DNA from: Pedobacter sp. MC2016-15
GTDB taxonomy: Bacteria; Bacteroidota; Bacteroidia; Sphingobacteriales; Sphingobacteriaceae
Assembly: GCF_026239695.1 (NCBI RefSeq)
Contig: NZ_JAPIVS010000001.1
Span: forward strand, 1 to 64,000
Length of the DNA stretch: 64,000 nucleotides
Reading direction: 5' to 3'
Made by a program: the position numbers and the translations under genes. Below are positions 7,262 through 16,543 of this stretch, one piece after another (position 1 is the stretch's first letter; each line of letters opens with the position of its first letter). The notes below the pieces were generated by a model. It did no database searches. It was not told where the DNA came from and was given only the letters and a program-made list of their open reading frames with translations.

Positions 7262-7492
7262 ATGCATTTGATTATATTTAAGACCAGCGTAGCGACAAAG
7301 AAGGAAGCGCAGCAACTGCAGCCCCTGCTGAACAATATGCCACTGATCAAAGAACATAATTTTGACCTGGACGACTGCGACAATATCCTCAGGGTGGTAA
7401 GCACACACTTGCAGCCGGAGCTGATATGTGAATTATTGGATACCCAGGGCTTCAACTGCGAAGCCCTGGAATCTTTTATATACGCGAGGTAA
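7262..7492 (+). CDS. Small cytoplasmic protein, third gene of the ECF operon
   Basis: A 76-residue protein with alternating strand and helix pattern (LIIFKTSV, a helix around EAQQLQPLL, VVSTHL, then a helix) that could form a small ferredoxin-like fold like heavy-metal-associated domains, although the CxxC metal motif is absent. It follows the membrane protein by 11 bases. Its last 17 bases overlap the 3' end of the converging gene at 7476. Function unknown. Confidence 0.6.
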   Translation: MHLIIFKTSVATKKEAQQLQPLLNNMPLIKEHNFDLDDCDNILRVVSTHLQPELICELLDTQGFNCEALESFIYAR

Positions 7493-8093
7493 CATTACCA
7501 TCGTAACGCCCCGGTACAGGCACGTAGCCCAAATTCTTGTAACCTATTTCTGAAGTGAAATAGCCGAGTAATGTCAACTGCTTGATCATCGCAAAATATG
7601 ACGCTGGCGGTGATTTCTTGAGGTAGTTGGGTTTGCCACTTGCCTGAGCCGTTTTCTGACGCTCTGCCTCTTTTTGTTTCAGCAGATCATTCTTTTTCTT
7701 CACTTCTCTGACCTCTGCATCCAGACTGCTAAGGAGTTTCTTTCTTTCCTCTGCGCTGGATTTCAGAAATCCCTTTCCATTCATTTTTTTCGAAGCTTCT
7801 TCTAACTCATTTAAGCCTTTGAAGAATATTTCCTGTTCTTCTGCTGAATAGCAGTCGCGCACCATCGTTTTCATAAACAAGCCCACATTTGCTGCTTTGG
7901 CACCCTCAGAGGCTGCAGTTTTAGGAAGGATAGTTTCCCCAACTTCATTTAAATAACTGATCTGGGAGTCATCAAGTACCGTCTGATTTACCTTTCCGGG
8001 CTCACTCTTACATCCGCTGATAAATAGATCTCCGCCAATAATGGTGCTTCCTAATAGGATCGCTACCCTGGATATTGCTGTTCTTCTGTCCAT
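7476..8093 (-). CDS. Gluconate 2-dehydrogenase subunit 3-like protein
   Basis: A 205-residue protein, start taken at ATG 8093 (a TTG six bases upstream is less likely). The N-terminus MDRRTAISRVAILLGSTIIGG is Tat-signal-like with a hydrophobic core, so export is likely. The rest (ISYLNEVGETILPKT, then conserved helices and an NLGYVPVPGRYDG end) matches the gluconate 2-dehydrogenase subunit 3 family, the small partner of membrane-bound or periplasmic GMC dehydrogenases. It lies 9 bases after the GMC oxidoreductase gene, forming the expected pair. A Lys/Glu-rich insert at about 120-150 is probably a coiled coil. Confidence 0.88.
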   Translation of the reverse strand: MDRRTAISRVAILLGSTIIGGDLFISGCKSEPGKVNQTVLDDSQISYLNEVGETILPKTAASEGAKAANVGLFMKTMVRDCYSAEEQEIFFKGLNELEEASKKMNGKGFLKSSAEERKKLLSSLDAEVREVKKKNDLLKQKEAERQKTAQASGKPNYLKKSPPASYFAMIKQLTLLGYFTSEIGYKNLGYVPVPGRYDGNVTSRI

Positions 8094-8102
8094 GATCAAT
8101 AC

Positions 8103-9782
8103 TTATAGGTTACCTTTTTTTAATTCATTAACGGCGTAATCGCATGCTCTGGCAGTGAGGGCCATATAGGTGAGAGATGGATTGACACAGGCTGAGGAAG
8201 TCATGCAGGCTCCGTCAGTAACAAAAACATTCAGTGCATCCCAAACCTGATTGTGCTGGTTCAGAACCGATGTTTTTGGATCATGACCCATCCGGGCGGT
8301 ACCCATCTCATGGATACCATGTCCCATCGCATGACCGCTATCATGGGTGCGGATATTTTTAACACCTGCTACATCCAGCATATTGGCCGCCTCACTTACG
8401 ATGGCAGCACGCATTTTTATCTCGTTGTCTTTCAGTTCTGCATCCATCGACAAAATTGGTAAACCCCATTTGTCTTTCCTCTTGCCGTCCAGGGTAATTT
8501 TGTTTTCGTGGTAGGGAAGGATCTCTCCAAAACCTGTCATGCCAATATTCCAGCTGCCTGGCTGGCTTAGCGCATCTTTAAAGTCGCCACCGATATTCAG
8601 CTCTGCAATATCCCTGCTCCAGCCATCTCTGCTGGCACCACCCTGATAACCAAAGCCACGGGTAAAGTCCTGCTTATCGCCGTAGAGATTGGTAAAGCGG
8701 GGGATGTAAAAGCCAGTAGGGCGGCGTCCGTAGATAAAATGATCGTCGTAACCTTCAATACTGCCCGAAGCACCTATGTTATAATGATGGTCCATGATGT
8801 TATGACCCAGTTCGCCACTGCTGCTGCCTAAGCCGCCTTCCCACACATCCGTTGCGGAGTTCATCAGCACCCATGCAGAATTAAGTGCAGAGGCATTGAC
8901 GAAGATGATCTTTGCGTGGTACTCGTAAGTCTGGTTGGTTTCTGCATCCAGGATTTCTACACCCGTAGCCTTTTTCGTGTTTTTATCGTAGAGAATGCGA
9001 GTAACAATGCTCCATGGTCTCACGGTAAGGTTGCCGGTGTTTACAGCTGCCGGTAAGGTAGACGACTGCGTACTGAAGTACCCTCCGAAGGGACAACCTT
9101 CCCAGCAGCGGTCGCGGAACTGGCATCGGGTACGTCCCGGAATAGCTTCGGTTAAGTTAGCTACACGGCCGTTGATCAGGTGCCGCTGGTCTTTGTAATG
9201 TTTTTTAAGTCTGGCAGCGACATCCTTTTCTACGATGTTTAAGCTTACAGGCGGCAGGAAATGGCCGTCGGGCAGATGTGCAAGTCCGTCCTTGGCGCCG
9301 CTGATGCCTGCAAATTTCTCTACGTAGTCATACCAGTGTGAAATATCTTTATAACGGATGGGCCAGTCGATCGCCCATCCTTCTTTTGCATTGGCTTCAA
9401 AATCAAAGTCGCTCCAGCGGTAGCTTTGTCGTCCCCATAGGGTAGATCTGCCACCAAGCTGATAACTGCGCCACCAGGTGAAAGGTTTAACCTCTGTATA
9501 GGGGCTGTCCTGCTCATTTGTCCAGCAGTCCATCACCGCTTCATTGGCCGCCCATCCGCGATGGATTACGGGATAATTCTTCTGCTGTTCTTTGGTGGTG
9601 CTGCCGCGATGCTCAAACTGCCAGGGCATACGGGTACCATACTTGTAATCTTTGATATGTTCATAGTTTCTGCCGCGTTCCAGCATCAGGGTTTTCAGAC
9701 CTTTTTCGGTAAGTTCCTTTGCTGCCCAGCCGCCGCTGATACCTGATCCGATAACTATTGCGTCATACGTGTTTTCTGCCAT
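8103..9782 (-). CDS. GMC-family FAD-dependent sugar/glycoside dehydrogenase
   Basis: A 559-residue oxidoreductase. The N-terminus carries the Rossmann FAD motif GSGISGG (about 12-18) with ERGRNY at the end of the second strand; the C-terminus has HEMGTARMG (about 491-499) and CVNPSLT (about 532-538), which supply the His/Asn catalytic pair of the glucose-methanol-choline family. A Cys-rich patch (RCQFRDRCWEGCPFGG) is typical of the bacterial gluconate-dehydrogenase-like branch. With the subunit 3 gene directly downstream it should oxidise a sugar, possibly at C3 of a glycoside, passing electrons to the respiratory chain. It follows SusCD by 92 bases, which places it in the uptake locus. No signal peptide of its own; it may travel with the Tat-bearing partner. 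Confidence 0.9.
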   Translation of the reverse strand: MAENTYDAIVIGSGISGGWAAKELTEKGLKTLMLERGRNYEHIKDYKYGTRMPWQFEHRGSTTKEQQKNYPVIHRGWAANEAVMDCWTNEQDSPYTEVKPFTWWRSYQLGGRSTLWGRQSYRWSDFDFEANAKEGWAIDWPIRYKDISHWYDYVEKFAGISGAKDGLAHLPDGHFLPPVSLNIVEKDVAARLKKHYKDQRHLINGRVANLTEAIPGRTRCQFRDRCWEGCPFGGYFSTQSSTLPAAVNTGNLTVRPWSIVTRILYDKNTKKATGVEILDAETNQTYEYHAKIIFVNASALNSAWVLMNSATDVWEGGLGSSSGELGHNIMDHHYNIGASGSIEGYDDHFIYGRRPTGFYIPRFTNLYGDKQDFTRGFGYQGGASRDGWSRDIAELNIGGDFKDALSQPGSWNIGMTGFGEILPYHENKITLDGKRKDKWGLPILSMDAELKDNEIKMRAAIVSEAANMLDVAGVKNIRTHDSGHAMGHGIHEMGTARMGHDPKTSVLNQHNQVWDALNVFVTDGACMTSSACVNPSLTYMALTARACDYAVNELKKGNL

Positions 9783-9874
9783 GGGCTATATTTGGTTAAT
9801 TTTGTTGTGTTGTACTTAGCTAATATATCGTTTTAGGTTTAGAAGTACAAAAAATATAGCCCCGGAAAATTACA

Positions 9875-11605
9875 CTAATAGCCGGGATTTTGTTTCAGCT
9901 GCGGGTTCACATTGAGGATATCCCTGCCAATAGGGAAGATCTCGGTATGCTTGTCGGCATCAGGTTTTTTATCCCACCAGGTGCCTGTATTGAATACGCC
10001 CCAGCGGATGAGGTCTGTCCTGCGGCGACCTTCGCCAAAAAATTCCCTTCCCCATTCATCGAGCATCTCCTGATCCGTCAGCTGACTGCCGTCGGCAAGA
10101 TACAGGCTCGTTGTGCCTGCAGGGAAATTACGTTTGCGCACCTGGTTGAGGAGGCCCGCAGCACCAGCTTTATCGCCCCTGCGGTACAGACATTCTGCAA
10201 GTGTATAGTAAATTTCTGACAGCCGCACTTCTGCATAGGCCGAAGTAATTCTGTTGGGGTCAGGTGTTGGGTACAGGGGATATTTGACGAAGAACACTCC
10301 CGAGTTATGATCTGCATGGTTCATGTTGGATTCTTTGTCTGAGATCTTCGTGCCGGGTTTTGTGCCCAGGAAAAGGCCTACCTGATCACGGATAAACAGG
10401 GGGTAAGGACCTTTATTTCCACGCACTGTATCCGGGCGACTTACACCGTTGGTGCTGCGGGTAAAAGGGAGGTAGCCATACAGGAACATCCCTTCGCGGG
10501 TACTGTTACCGAGGTTTTTGTATTTCTTTAGACGGAGGTCGTCCGGGTAGCGCTGGAATTTTACAAATGGTTTTCCCAGTGTGAAGCTGTATTCCACGCT
10601 ATCTACATCGCGGCCGGGTTGCATGGCGTACTTAGGGTTGGCCTGACCGAAATCTGTAAAGCCACAGTACAGTGGTGCAGCGTCATAAGTTAATGCGTTG
10701 AAGTACATGCCGCCATCATACTGCCAGTGTGTACGTGCCAGCGTTCCCGGAAATCCGTAGATGACCTCCGAGGGACCGAGCACATTTGTATAATCAAAAG
10801 GGGCGTCCCATCGGTTATCCAGGGCATAATTTCCATACTTACCACTGATGATATCCCGGCATACGGCTTCACATTCTACCGACTTATCTGTGCCTGTATA
10901 AACTTTGGCATTCAGGTACAACCTTGCCAGTAAAGAGGCTGCACCTGCTTTTGTCCAGCGGCCGATACCCTGATTGCTGAGTTGGTCCCTGATAGGCAGT
11001 CCCGGAATCGCTTCCAGCAGTTCTTTCTCGATGAAGGCGAAGGTTTCCTGTGGGGGCGACTGTGGTTTGCCTTGTGTGGAGTTCTTTACATCGGTGATGA
11101 TCTCGATGTTACGGTAGAAATCGAAGGCTCTCAGGTAAAACCATGCTCTGATGGTGCGGAGTTCTGATTTGAAATCCGTGAGTTCTTCGGGCGTTACCCC
11201 CAGTTTGCTGGGCTCTGATATCCCTTCGAGATCCTGTAATGAGTTGGTAGCAAGTACAATTCCCTGGTAGAAGTTGGTCCACACGCCAGTGGTAAAGCCA
11301 TCTGTTGGCGTCCAGGTATGGTAGTGCATACGCTGATAGTAGCCCCCGTTTTGCCAGTCGCCCTGACGGTTAAACGTGCCCACCTGATCGGCACTGTTTT
11401 CGTTTACTCCATAGAGCTCATTGCCCTGGATGCTCCAGTAGCCATGTTCAAAGGGACGCAGAAATGCGCGGATTACATCATCCCTGCGGGTAAGGAAGCC
11501 TGCCGCATCCACTTTGTCGTACACCTGCTCATCAAGTTTGGTACAGCCGCCAATGGAGAATGCAGAAAGCAGCAGCGTGCTGATATATAATTTATAGTTT
11601 TTCAT
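9875..11605 (-). CDS. SusD/RagB-family glycan-binding lipoprotein
   Basis: A 576-residue outer-membrane lipoprotein. The signal peptide ends in a lipobox with Cys21 (FSIGGC). The body has the TPR-rich SusD fold pattern, including the YTLAECLYRRGD and LNQVRKRNF helices and the typical C-terminal ending with FPIGRDILNVNPQLKQNPGY. It caps the SusC channel and binds the ligand at the cell surface. The gene starts 9 bases after susC ends, the invariant SusCD arrangement. The ligand cannot be predicted from sequence alone. Confidence 0.96.
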   Translation of the reverse strand: MKNYKLYISTLLLSAFSIGGCTKLDEQVYDKVDAAGFLTRRDDVIRAFLRPFEHGYWSIQGNELYGVNENSADQVGTFNRQGDWQNGGYYQRMHYHTWTPTDGFTTGVWTNFYQGIVLATNSLQDLEGISEPSKLGVTPEELTDFKSELRTIRAWFYLRAFDFYRNIEIITDVKNSTQGKPQSPPQETFAFIEKELLEAIPGLPIRDQLSNQGIGRWTKAGAASLLARLYLNAKVYTGTDKSVECEAVCRDIISGKYGNYALDNRWDAPFDYTNVLGPSEVIYGFPGTLARTHWQYDGGMYFNALTYDAAPLYCGFTDFGQANPKYAMQPGRDVDSVEYSFTLGKPFVKFQRYPDDLRLKKYKNLGNSTREGMFLYGYLPFTRSTNGVSRPDTVRGNKGPYPLFIRDQVGLFLGTKPGTKISDKESNMNHADHNSGVFFVKYPLYPTPDPNRITSAYAEVRLSEIYYTLAECLYRRGDKAGAAGLLNQVRKRNFPAGTTSLYLADGSQLTDQEMLDEWGREFFGEGRRRTDLIRWGVFNTGTWWDKKPDADKHTEIFPIGRDILNVNPQLKQNPGY

Positions 11606-11614
11606 GTGTTGATG

Positions 11615-14600
11615 TTAAAATGTTGCCTGTAAGCCAAATATCAATTGCATTGTAGAGGGGTAATAACTCAGGGTTCCGTTGCCATCCCCGTCGGTCCTTA
11701 TTCCCGGTGTGAGTCCGTTCACCTGAATCTGGTCGGGATCTCCGCCAGTGTATTTGGTAAACGTATGGATGTTCCTTGCCGCAGAATATACCCGCACGGA
11801 TTTGAGGTATTTGCTTTTTAAAGGTTGTGTATATCCCAGAGAAACGTTGTCGATCTTCAGGAATGATCCTGATTCCAGGAAATAATCTGAAGCAATGGAG
11901 GTGGTAGCAGGATTGGTGAGTTTGGAGTATTTACTTTTGCTGTCGTAAGCAGACTTTAACACATTGGCGTCCGACTGTGATGAAGGTGTGCCGAGGTAAA
12001 AGGCAGGGGTGTTAAAGATTTTATAGCCAAAAGATCCCCTGAGGAAGATGTTTAGGTCGAAACGTTTATACGAGAAACTATTGTTCAGTGATCCCACAAC
12101 TTTTGGTAATCCATTGCCTACATACTGCTTATCGTCATTCGAGGCCTCATTAGCAGGGACAATGCTGCCATCTTTTTTGTAAACCAGCAGTGCACCGCTT
12201 TCATTTACACCTGCAGAGCGAAGGGTGTAAAACTCACCAATCCGATGGCCTTCTTCAATACGCTGTATGGTACCCGGTGATCCCGGAGCCGGCAGTCCTG
12301 CAACATCCTGAAATACTGCTCCCTGGAAGAGGGAATTGGAGAAGGAGATAAACTTATTGTTATTGAAAGCTACTGCGACACTGGCGTTATAGCTGAAATC
12401 CTTTGTTTTTATCAGGCTGCCATTTAAAGTAACCTCCACACCGTTATTGCGCATGGTGCCTACATTGGTGAAGGTCTGCGATTGCGGGTTTGGTGGGAGA
12501 GGGACATTGTAATAGCCCAGCAGGTCTTTATTGGTACGGATATAATAATCCACCGATCCGCTCAGCCTGCTGTCGAACAGTGTAAAATCTATTCCTGCAT
12601 TAAAGTTGACCGACTTCTCCCAGCTGAGGTTAGGGTTGATGTTGGAAGACGGACCATACACCTGGTACTGCACGCCGTTGAACGGGAAATATCCGGCACC
12701 GCCGTAAAGCAGGAGCGACAGGTAATTCCCGAAATCCTGGTTTCCGGTTACGCCATAGTCTGCGCGGAATTTGAGTTCATTGATCCAGGGAATATCTTTC
12801 TTGATAAAATCTTCCTCAGAAACCCGCCATGCTGCGGATACTGCAGGGAAGTTACCCCATTTGTTGTTGGGGCCGAACTTGGAAGATCCCTCATGACGCA
12901 GACTGGCGGTGAGGATATAGCGGTTATTGAAATCGTAGTTTAAACGTCCGAAAAACGCGATCAGTCTGGAGCTATTTTGAGTTGAGCCTACGGCAGATTG
13001 TCCCTGTCCGGCAGCTCCACCATTGTAGAGCCCCGAACCGAGATTATTCCATAAGTAGGTGTCAAAGGGAAAGTCGTAATTCTGTGCAGAAAACTGCTTG
13101 TAGTTATAGGCAGAGAAGGAATACCCACCAAGTACCTTGAAATGATGCTGATTGAGGTTCAGGTTGTAGTTACCGGTCCATTCCAGGTTCTTCTGGTCGT
13201 TTTCTTCCTGGTTCTGTCTGGCGTAGTTGGTTTGGTTGGTCCTGTTGGCATGGACAATGGACGACAAGGTCGAGGGACTAAAATCCATACCCCGGGCAGA
13301 TCTGCTGATCTGGGAAAGTGTGACAGTGGAGCTGAGGTTCTTCAGCAGGTTTGCCTTCAGGGAAGCGTTGATATCCATTTCCTTGATATCTCCTTCTGAT
13401 TTGATCACATTGCCGTTCTCTACTGGGTTATTGGAGAAGAAGCCGGTGTTGAGGTAGTTGTACTTACCTTGCTCATTATAAATGGGATAAGTGGGATTCA
13501 GTGTTAGCCCATTATTGAAATTGCTCTGATCGGCGTTGCTGGTATTCATGTAACGGGGCGCTACATTCAGCGTTGCTACAAACATATCATTGTCGGTCGT
13601 ATGGCTGATGCTGACTCTTGCGCCATACTCCTTTTTGTGAGCACGAAGATCGATCCCATCTGCATCCCGGTAGTCGGCCGAAGCAAAGTAATTGGTCTTG
13701 CCAGAGCCTCCGGAGAGCTGGATGGTATGTTTCTGGCTGAATGCCGGTGATTTTGTTACCGCTTTAGTCCAGTCGGTACGGGCACCATAATCCTGTCCCT
13801 GGTTATTATTGACGCGGTTGGCGATGAATTCTTCTGGAGATAAGTTTTCCAGACGGTTGTTGGCATAGTCGAAGCTGGCGTATCCATCGTAGAACATGCG
13901 CGACTGGGAGCTGCCTTTTTTGGTGGTGATAATGATCACGCCATTACTTCCGCGGGTACCGTAGATGGCTGAAGCTGCCCCCCCTTTGAGTACATCGATG
14001 CTTTCGATATCGTTCTGATTGATGTTGTCGATATTTCCTCCCGGGACACCGTTCACGACGTACAGCGGTCCTAAACCTGCATTACGCGAGGAAGCACCGC
14101 GGAGCTGTAATGCCGGACTTGAATTGGGATCGCCGCTGGCAGTATTCGTAATGGTTAGTCCGGCAACTTTGCCCTGCAGTGACATCAGTGGGTTATTTGC
14201 TGAGACTGGGAGCAGATCCTTGCCCGAAACATGGGTAATGGCGCTGGAAACTTCACGTTTATCCAGGGTGCCGTAACCTACGCTCACTACAACTACTTCC
14301 TGAAGATCGTTTTCTGCCTGGGTTAGTGAGATATTGAATTCATTTCCTTCAGGCAGGTTGAGGGTTCTGGAGGTGTAGCCAATAAACGTAAAGGTTAGGT
14401 TTTTGGCATCCGCCGGAACGCTGATGGTATATTGTCCGCTGGCGTCTGTGAGTGTGCCTGCCTTTGTTCCGGTTGCGGTGATGCTGACGCCCGGAAGGGC
14501 TTGCTGGTTTGCAGTACTGGTTACTCTGCCGCTGATTTTTCTTTCCTGGGCCAGCACTGTAAGAGAGCAGAGCATTACGAAAATAATGGTACTCAGTTGC

Positions 14601-14620
14601 GGTAAAAGTTTTCTTTTCAT
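11615..14620 (-). CDS. SusC/RagA-family TonB-dependent outer-membrane transporter
   Basis: About 1001 residues from the preferred start ATG 14620; an upstream in-frame ATG would add 15 residues before the signal peptide. Signal peptide to about residue 25 (LTVLAQ), a carboxypeptidase-regulatory-like domain (about 28-105), the plug domain (LQEVVVVSVGYGT, then RGASSRNAGLGPLYVVNG and SAIYGTRGSNGVIIITTKKG), and the 22-strand barrel ending in an aromatic C-terminus (QATF). It imports the SusD-bound ligand using TonB energy. A 178-base upstream gap separates it from the DUF6377 regulator gene and probably holds the regulated promoter. Confidence 0.97.
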   Translation of the reverse strand: MKRKLLPQLSTIIFVMLCSLTVLAQERKISGRVTSTANQQALPGVSITATGTKAGTLTDASGQYTISVPADAKNLTFTFIGYTSRTLNLPEGNEFNISLTQAENDLQEVVVVSVGYGTLDKREVSSAITHVSGKDLLPVSANNPLMSLQGKVAGLTITNTASGDPNSSPALQLRGASSRNAGLGPLYVVNGVPGGNIDNINQNDIESIDVLKGGAASAIYGTRGSNGVIIITTKKGSSQSRMFYDGYASFDYANNRLENLSPEEFIANRVNNNQGQDYGARTDWTKAVTKSPAFSQKHTIQLSGGSGKTNYFASADYRDADGIDLRAHKKEYGARVSISHTTDNDMFVATLNVAPRYMNTSNADQSNFNNGLTLNPTYPIYNEQGKYNYLNTGFFSNNPVENGNVIKSEGDIKEMDINASLKANLLKNLSSTVTLSQISRSARGMDFSPSTLSSIVHANRTNQTNYARQNQEENDQKNLEWTGNYNLNLNQHHFKVLGGYSFSAYNYKQFSAQNYDFPFDTYLWNNLGSGLYNGGAAGQGQSAVGSTQNSSRLIAFFGRLNYDFNNRYILTASLRHEGSSKFGPNNKWGNFPAVSAAWRVSEEDFIKKDIPWINELKFRADYGVTGNQDFGNYLSLLLYGGAGYFPFNGVQYQVYGPSSNINPNLSWEKSVNFNAGIDFTLFDSRLSGSVDYYIRTNKDLLGYYNVPLPPNPQSQTFTNVGTMRNNGVEVTLNGSLIKTKDFSYNASVAVAFNNNKFISFSNSLFQGAVFQDVAGLPAPGSPGTIQRIEEGHRIGEFYTLRSAGVNESGALLVYKKDGSIVPANEASNDDKQYVGNGLPKVVGSLNNSFSYKRFDLNIFLRGSFGYKIFNTPAFYLGTPSSQSDANVLKSAYDSKSKYSKLTNPATTSIASDYFLESGSFLKIDNVSLGYTQPLKSKYLKSVRVYSAARNIHTFTKYTGGDPDQIQVNGLTPGIRTDGDGNGTLSYYPSTMQLIFGLQATF

Positions 14621-14798
14621 ACAGTAATATTTGGTTAAAGCAGATGTGTGCTCTAGCAAATGCAAGTAAGTCCGTTGCGAAGAAACTTACAAGGGTATTA
14701 CGGTATGTGGAATTAAAATCTAAGTTTTGATATTTATAAGCCTTTGTTTTATAGATAGTTGTGCTTTGTTGTGTTCTGAAAAATCCAGGTGTGTTTGC

Positions 14799-16391
14799 TT
14801 AATCTGCGACCACCTGAATACCCATGATACGTTGCTCGAAGTCCTCTGCCGATACCAAAGCCTTGGATTTTGCCCTGAAACGATAGGTGTAAACTGTGTT
14901 TACCGTATATTGAAGAATTCCGGCGATGGTTTCATTTTTATTGATGCCAAGCCGCATGAGTGCAAAGATCCTCAGTTGCGCTGTAAGGGATCCTTTCTTT
15001 TTAGGTTTGATCTGGTCTTCGGGGGCGAACATGACGTTAACAGCATCGACAAAATCAGGGAATAATTTCAGGAATATCCTGTCGAACGTTGCAAAAAATT
15101 CATGTCTTTCTGAAGGGATATCTACCTGCTCGAGCAGCCGCAGGAGTTCCTCTACACTGCCGGATTTGGCTTTGCGCTGGGCGTTGTTTTTGAATTTGTC
15201 TAGTTTGATGATATATCGCGATAATTCGCTGAAGAAATAGCCGATATACTCTTCTTTGATGCGTCCGTCTTCCCAGAGTTTTTGGTTTTTTACAGCGAGT
15301 ATCTGGTTGGTGGCCCTGATGGTACGTTCGTCGGACCTCACTTTTTTAAACTGCACAAAGATGATAAACCCGATCAGGCTGGTGATGACTGCAAAAACAA
15401 CGACGGAGGCTAGGTAGATAAGAAAACGCTGTCTTTCTTCTGCTGCAAGCTTCTCTTTTGTCGCAGCTACCGTAGACAACATATGGATCACCTGATAACG
15501 CTGCAGCCTGCTGCCAAATTTATTGGCCTGCTGTAGTGCCTGCTGCAGGAAGAAATATCCATCTTCAATTTTCCTCTGATCGTATAATGCAGTGCCAAGA
15601 CTGAGTAGGGCGAGTGCACGATAGGTGGAGCTGCGCACATCATTTATCGCTGCTGTAGCTAATAGGCGGATTTTCTCGGGACCTTGACGATAAGTGCTGA
15701 GGCCTGTTGCCACCATGGCCTCCTCATGGAGGGAAAGCTTCATCTTGCTCAGCTTCAGGAAGTAATTGATGGGGTGGCGGCCTGGTTTTGGTTCCTGTTG
15801 CGCCTCAAGAATGGCGCGTTCAAAGGATCCGGGGGTACACAGGGCTATAGCAGAATCCAGATAGAGGTATTTCCTGCGCATATCCTGGGGCGCATAGATA
15901 CGGTCGCCATTGTATTTTGCGAGATCGGAGTACGCCCATGAGTATAAGATGTAGTACGATTTTTTGGTGCTGCTATCCAGCAGGGCAGGGCGGATCTCCC
16001 TCAGGCAGTCGAATGTTTCCTTAAACATGCCCGCAGTGATGAGTGTCATTCCCATCCTGAGCCTGTTCTCTGCGAGTTTCTTCTCATCGCGCATTTGTGT
16101 ACTGAGTACTATCAAATGTTGTACGTAATGATATGTGGAATCAAATTGGTAATCACGGAAGATATCAAAAAGATGCAGAGTTGCCTGATACTGACTGTTT
16201 AGGTTTTGTAGTTTTGACTGGCGGTAAGCGGTTCTTAATCCTGATATCCGGGCTTCCATCTTGCGGTCGTACCTTTCCTTTCTGCTGATTTCCGTTTTGA
16301 GTACCTGCAACAGGCTGTCGGCCGGGTTATTCGCAGCTACAGTTAATGGAAACAGGAGGCTGATTACGATGAAGGGCAAAAGGATTTTCAT
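14799..16391 (-). CDS. DUF6377-type transmembrane sensor-regulator
   Basis: About 530 residues from ATG 16391; an upstream in-frame ATG would place 16 extra residues ahead of the signal peptide. Order: signal peptide (MKILLPFIVISLLFPLTVAA), TPR-like periplasmic helices to about 300, one membrane helix (about 325-350), a coiled coil, then a cytoplasmic domain ending in a LuxR-like helix-turn-helix (IAGILQYTVNTVYTYRFRAKSKA). This is the layout of the DUF6377 regulators that sit next to susCD in Bacteroidetes. It most likely senses the imported ligand and switches on the downstream genes. Same strand as susC and directly upstream. Confidence 0.88.
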   Translation of the reverse strand: MKILLPFIVISLLFPLTVAANNPADSLLQVLKTEISRKERYDRKMEARISGLRTAYRQSKLQNLNSQYQATLHLFDIFRDYQFDSTYHYVQHLIVLSTQMRDEKKLAENRLRMGMTLITAGMFKETFDCLREIRPALLDSSTKKSYYILYSWAYSDLAKYNGDRIYAPQDMRRKYLYLDSAIALCTPGSFERAILEAQQEPKPGRHPINYFLKLSKMKLSLHEEAMVATGLSTYRQGPEKIRLLATAAINDVRSSTYRALALLSLGTALYDQRKIEDGYFFLQQALQQANKFGSRLQRYQVIHMLSTVAATKEKLAAEERQRFLIYLASVVVFAVITSLIGFIIFVQFKKVRSDERTIRATNQILAVKNQKLWEDGRIKEEYIGYFFSELSRYIIKLDKFKNNAQRKAKSGSVEELLRLLEQVDIPSERHEFFATFDRIFLKLFPDFVDAVNVMFAPEDQIKPKKKGSLTAQLRIFALMRLGINKNETIAGILQYTVNTVYTYRFRAKSKALVSAEDFEQRIMGIQVVAD

Positions 16392-16543
16392 GCAGAATTG
16401 GTTAGAAAAAGCAAATCTAACTGATAATTTAGCTTTCACATTAAGATATAGGAAATTCTTTTTCTGGTTTTACAGGAGGTTACTTTGAAAACAAGCAGCC
16501 TCAAAAACTTTGTCTGCTTTTATCTGTTCTGGCTTAAAAAACT

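Noticed and set aside
11615..14620. FecR/ECF control of the SusCD genes by the sigma factor at 6343
   Set aside because: The sigma operon is separated by the whole locus, on the opposite strand, with no FecR; the DUF6377 regulator is the more likely controller.
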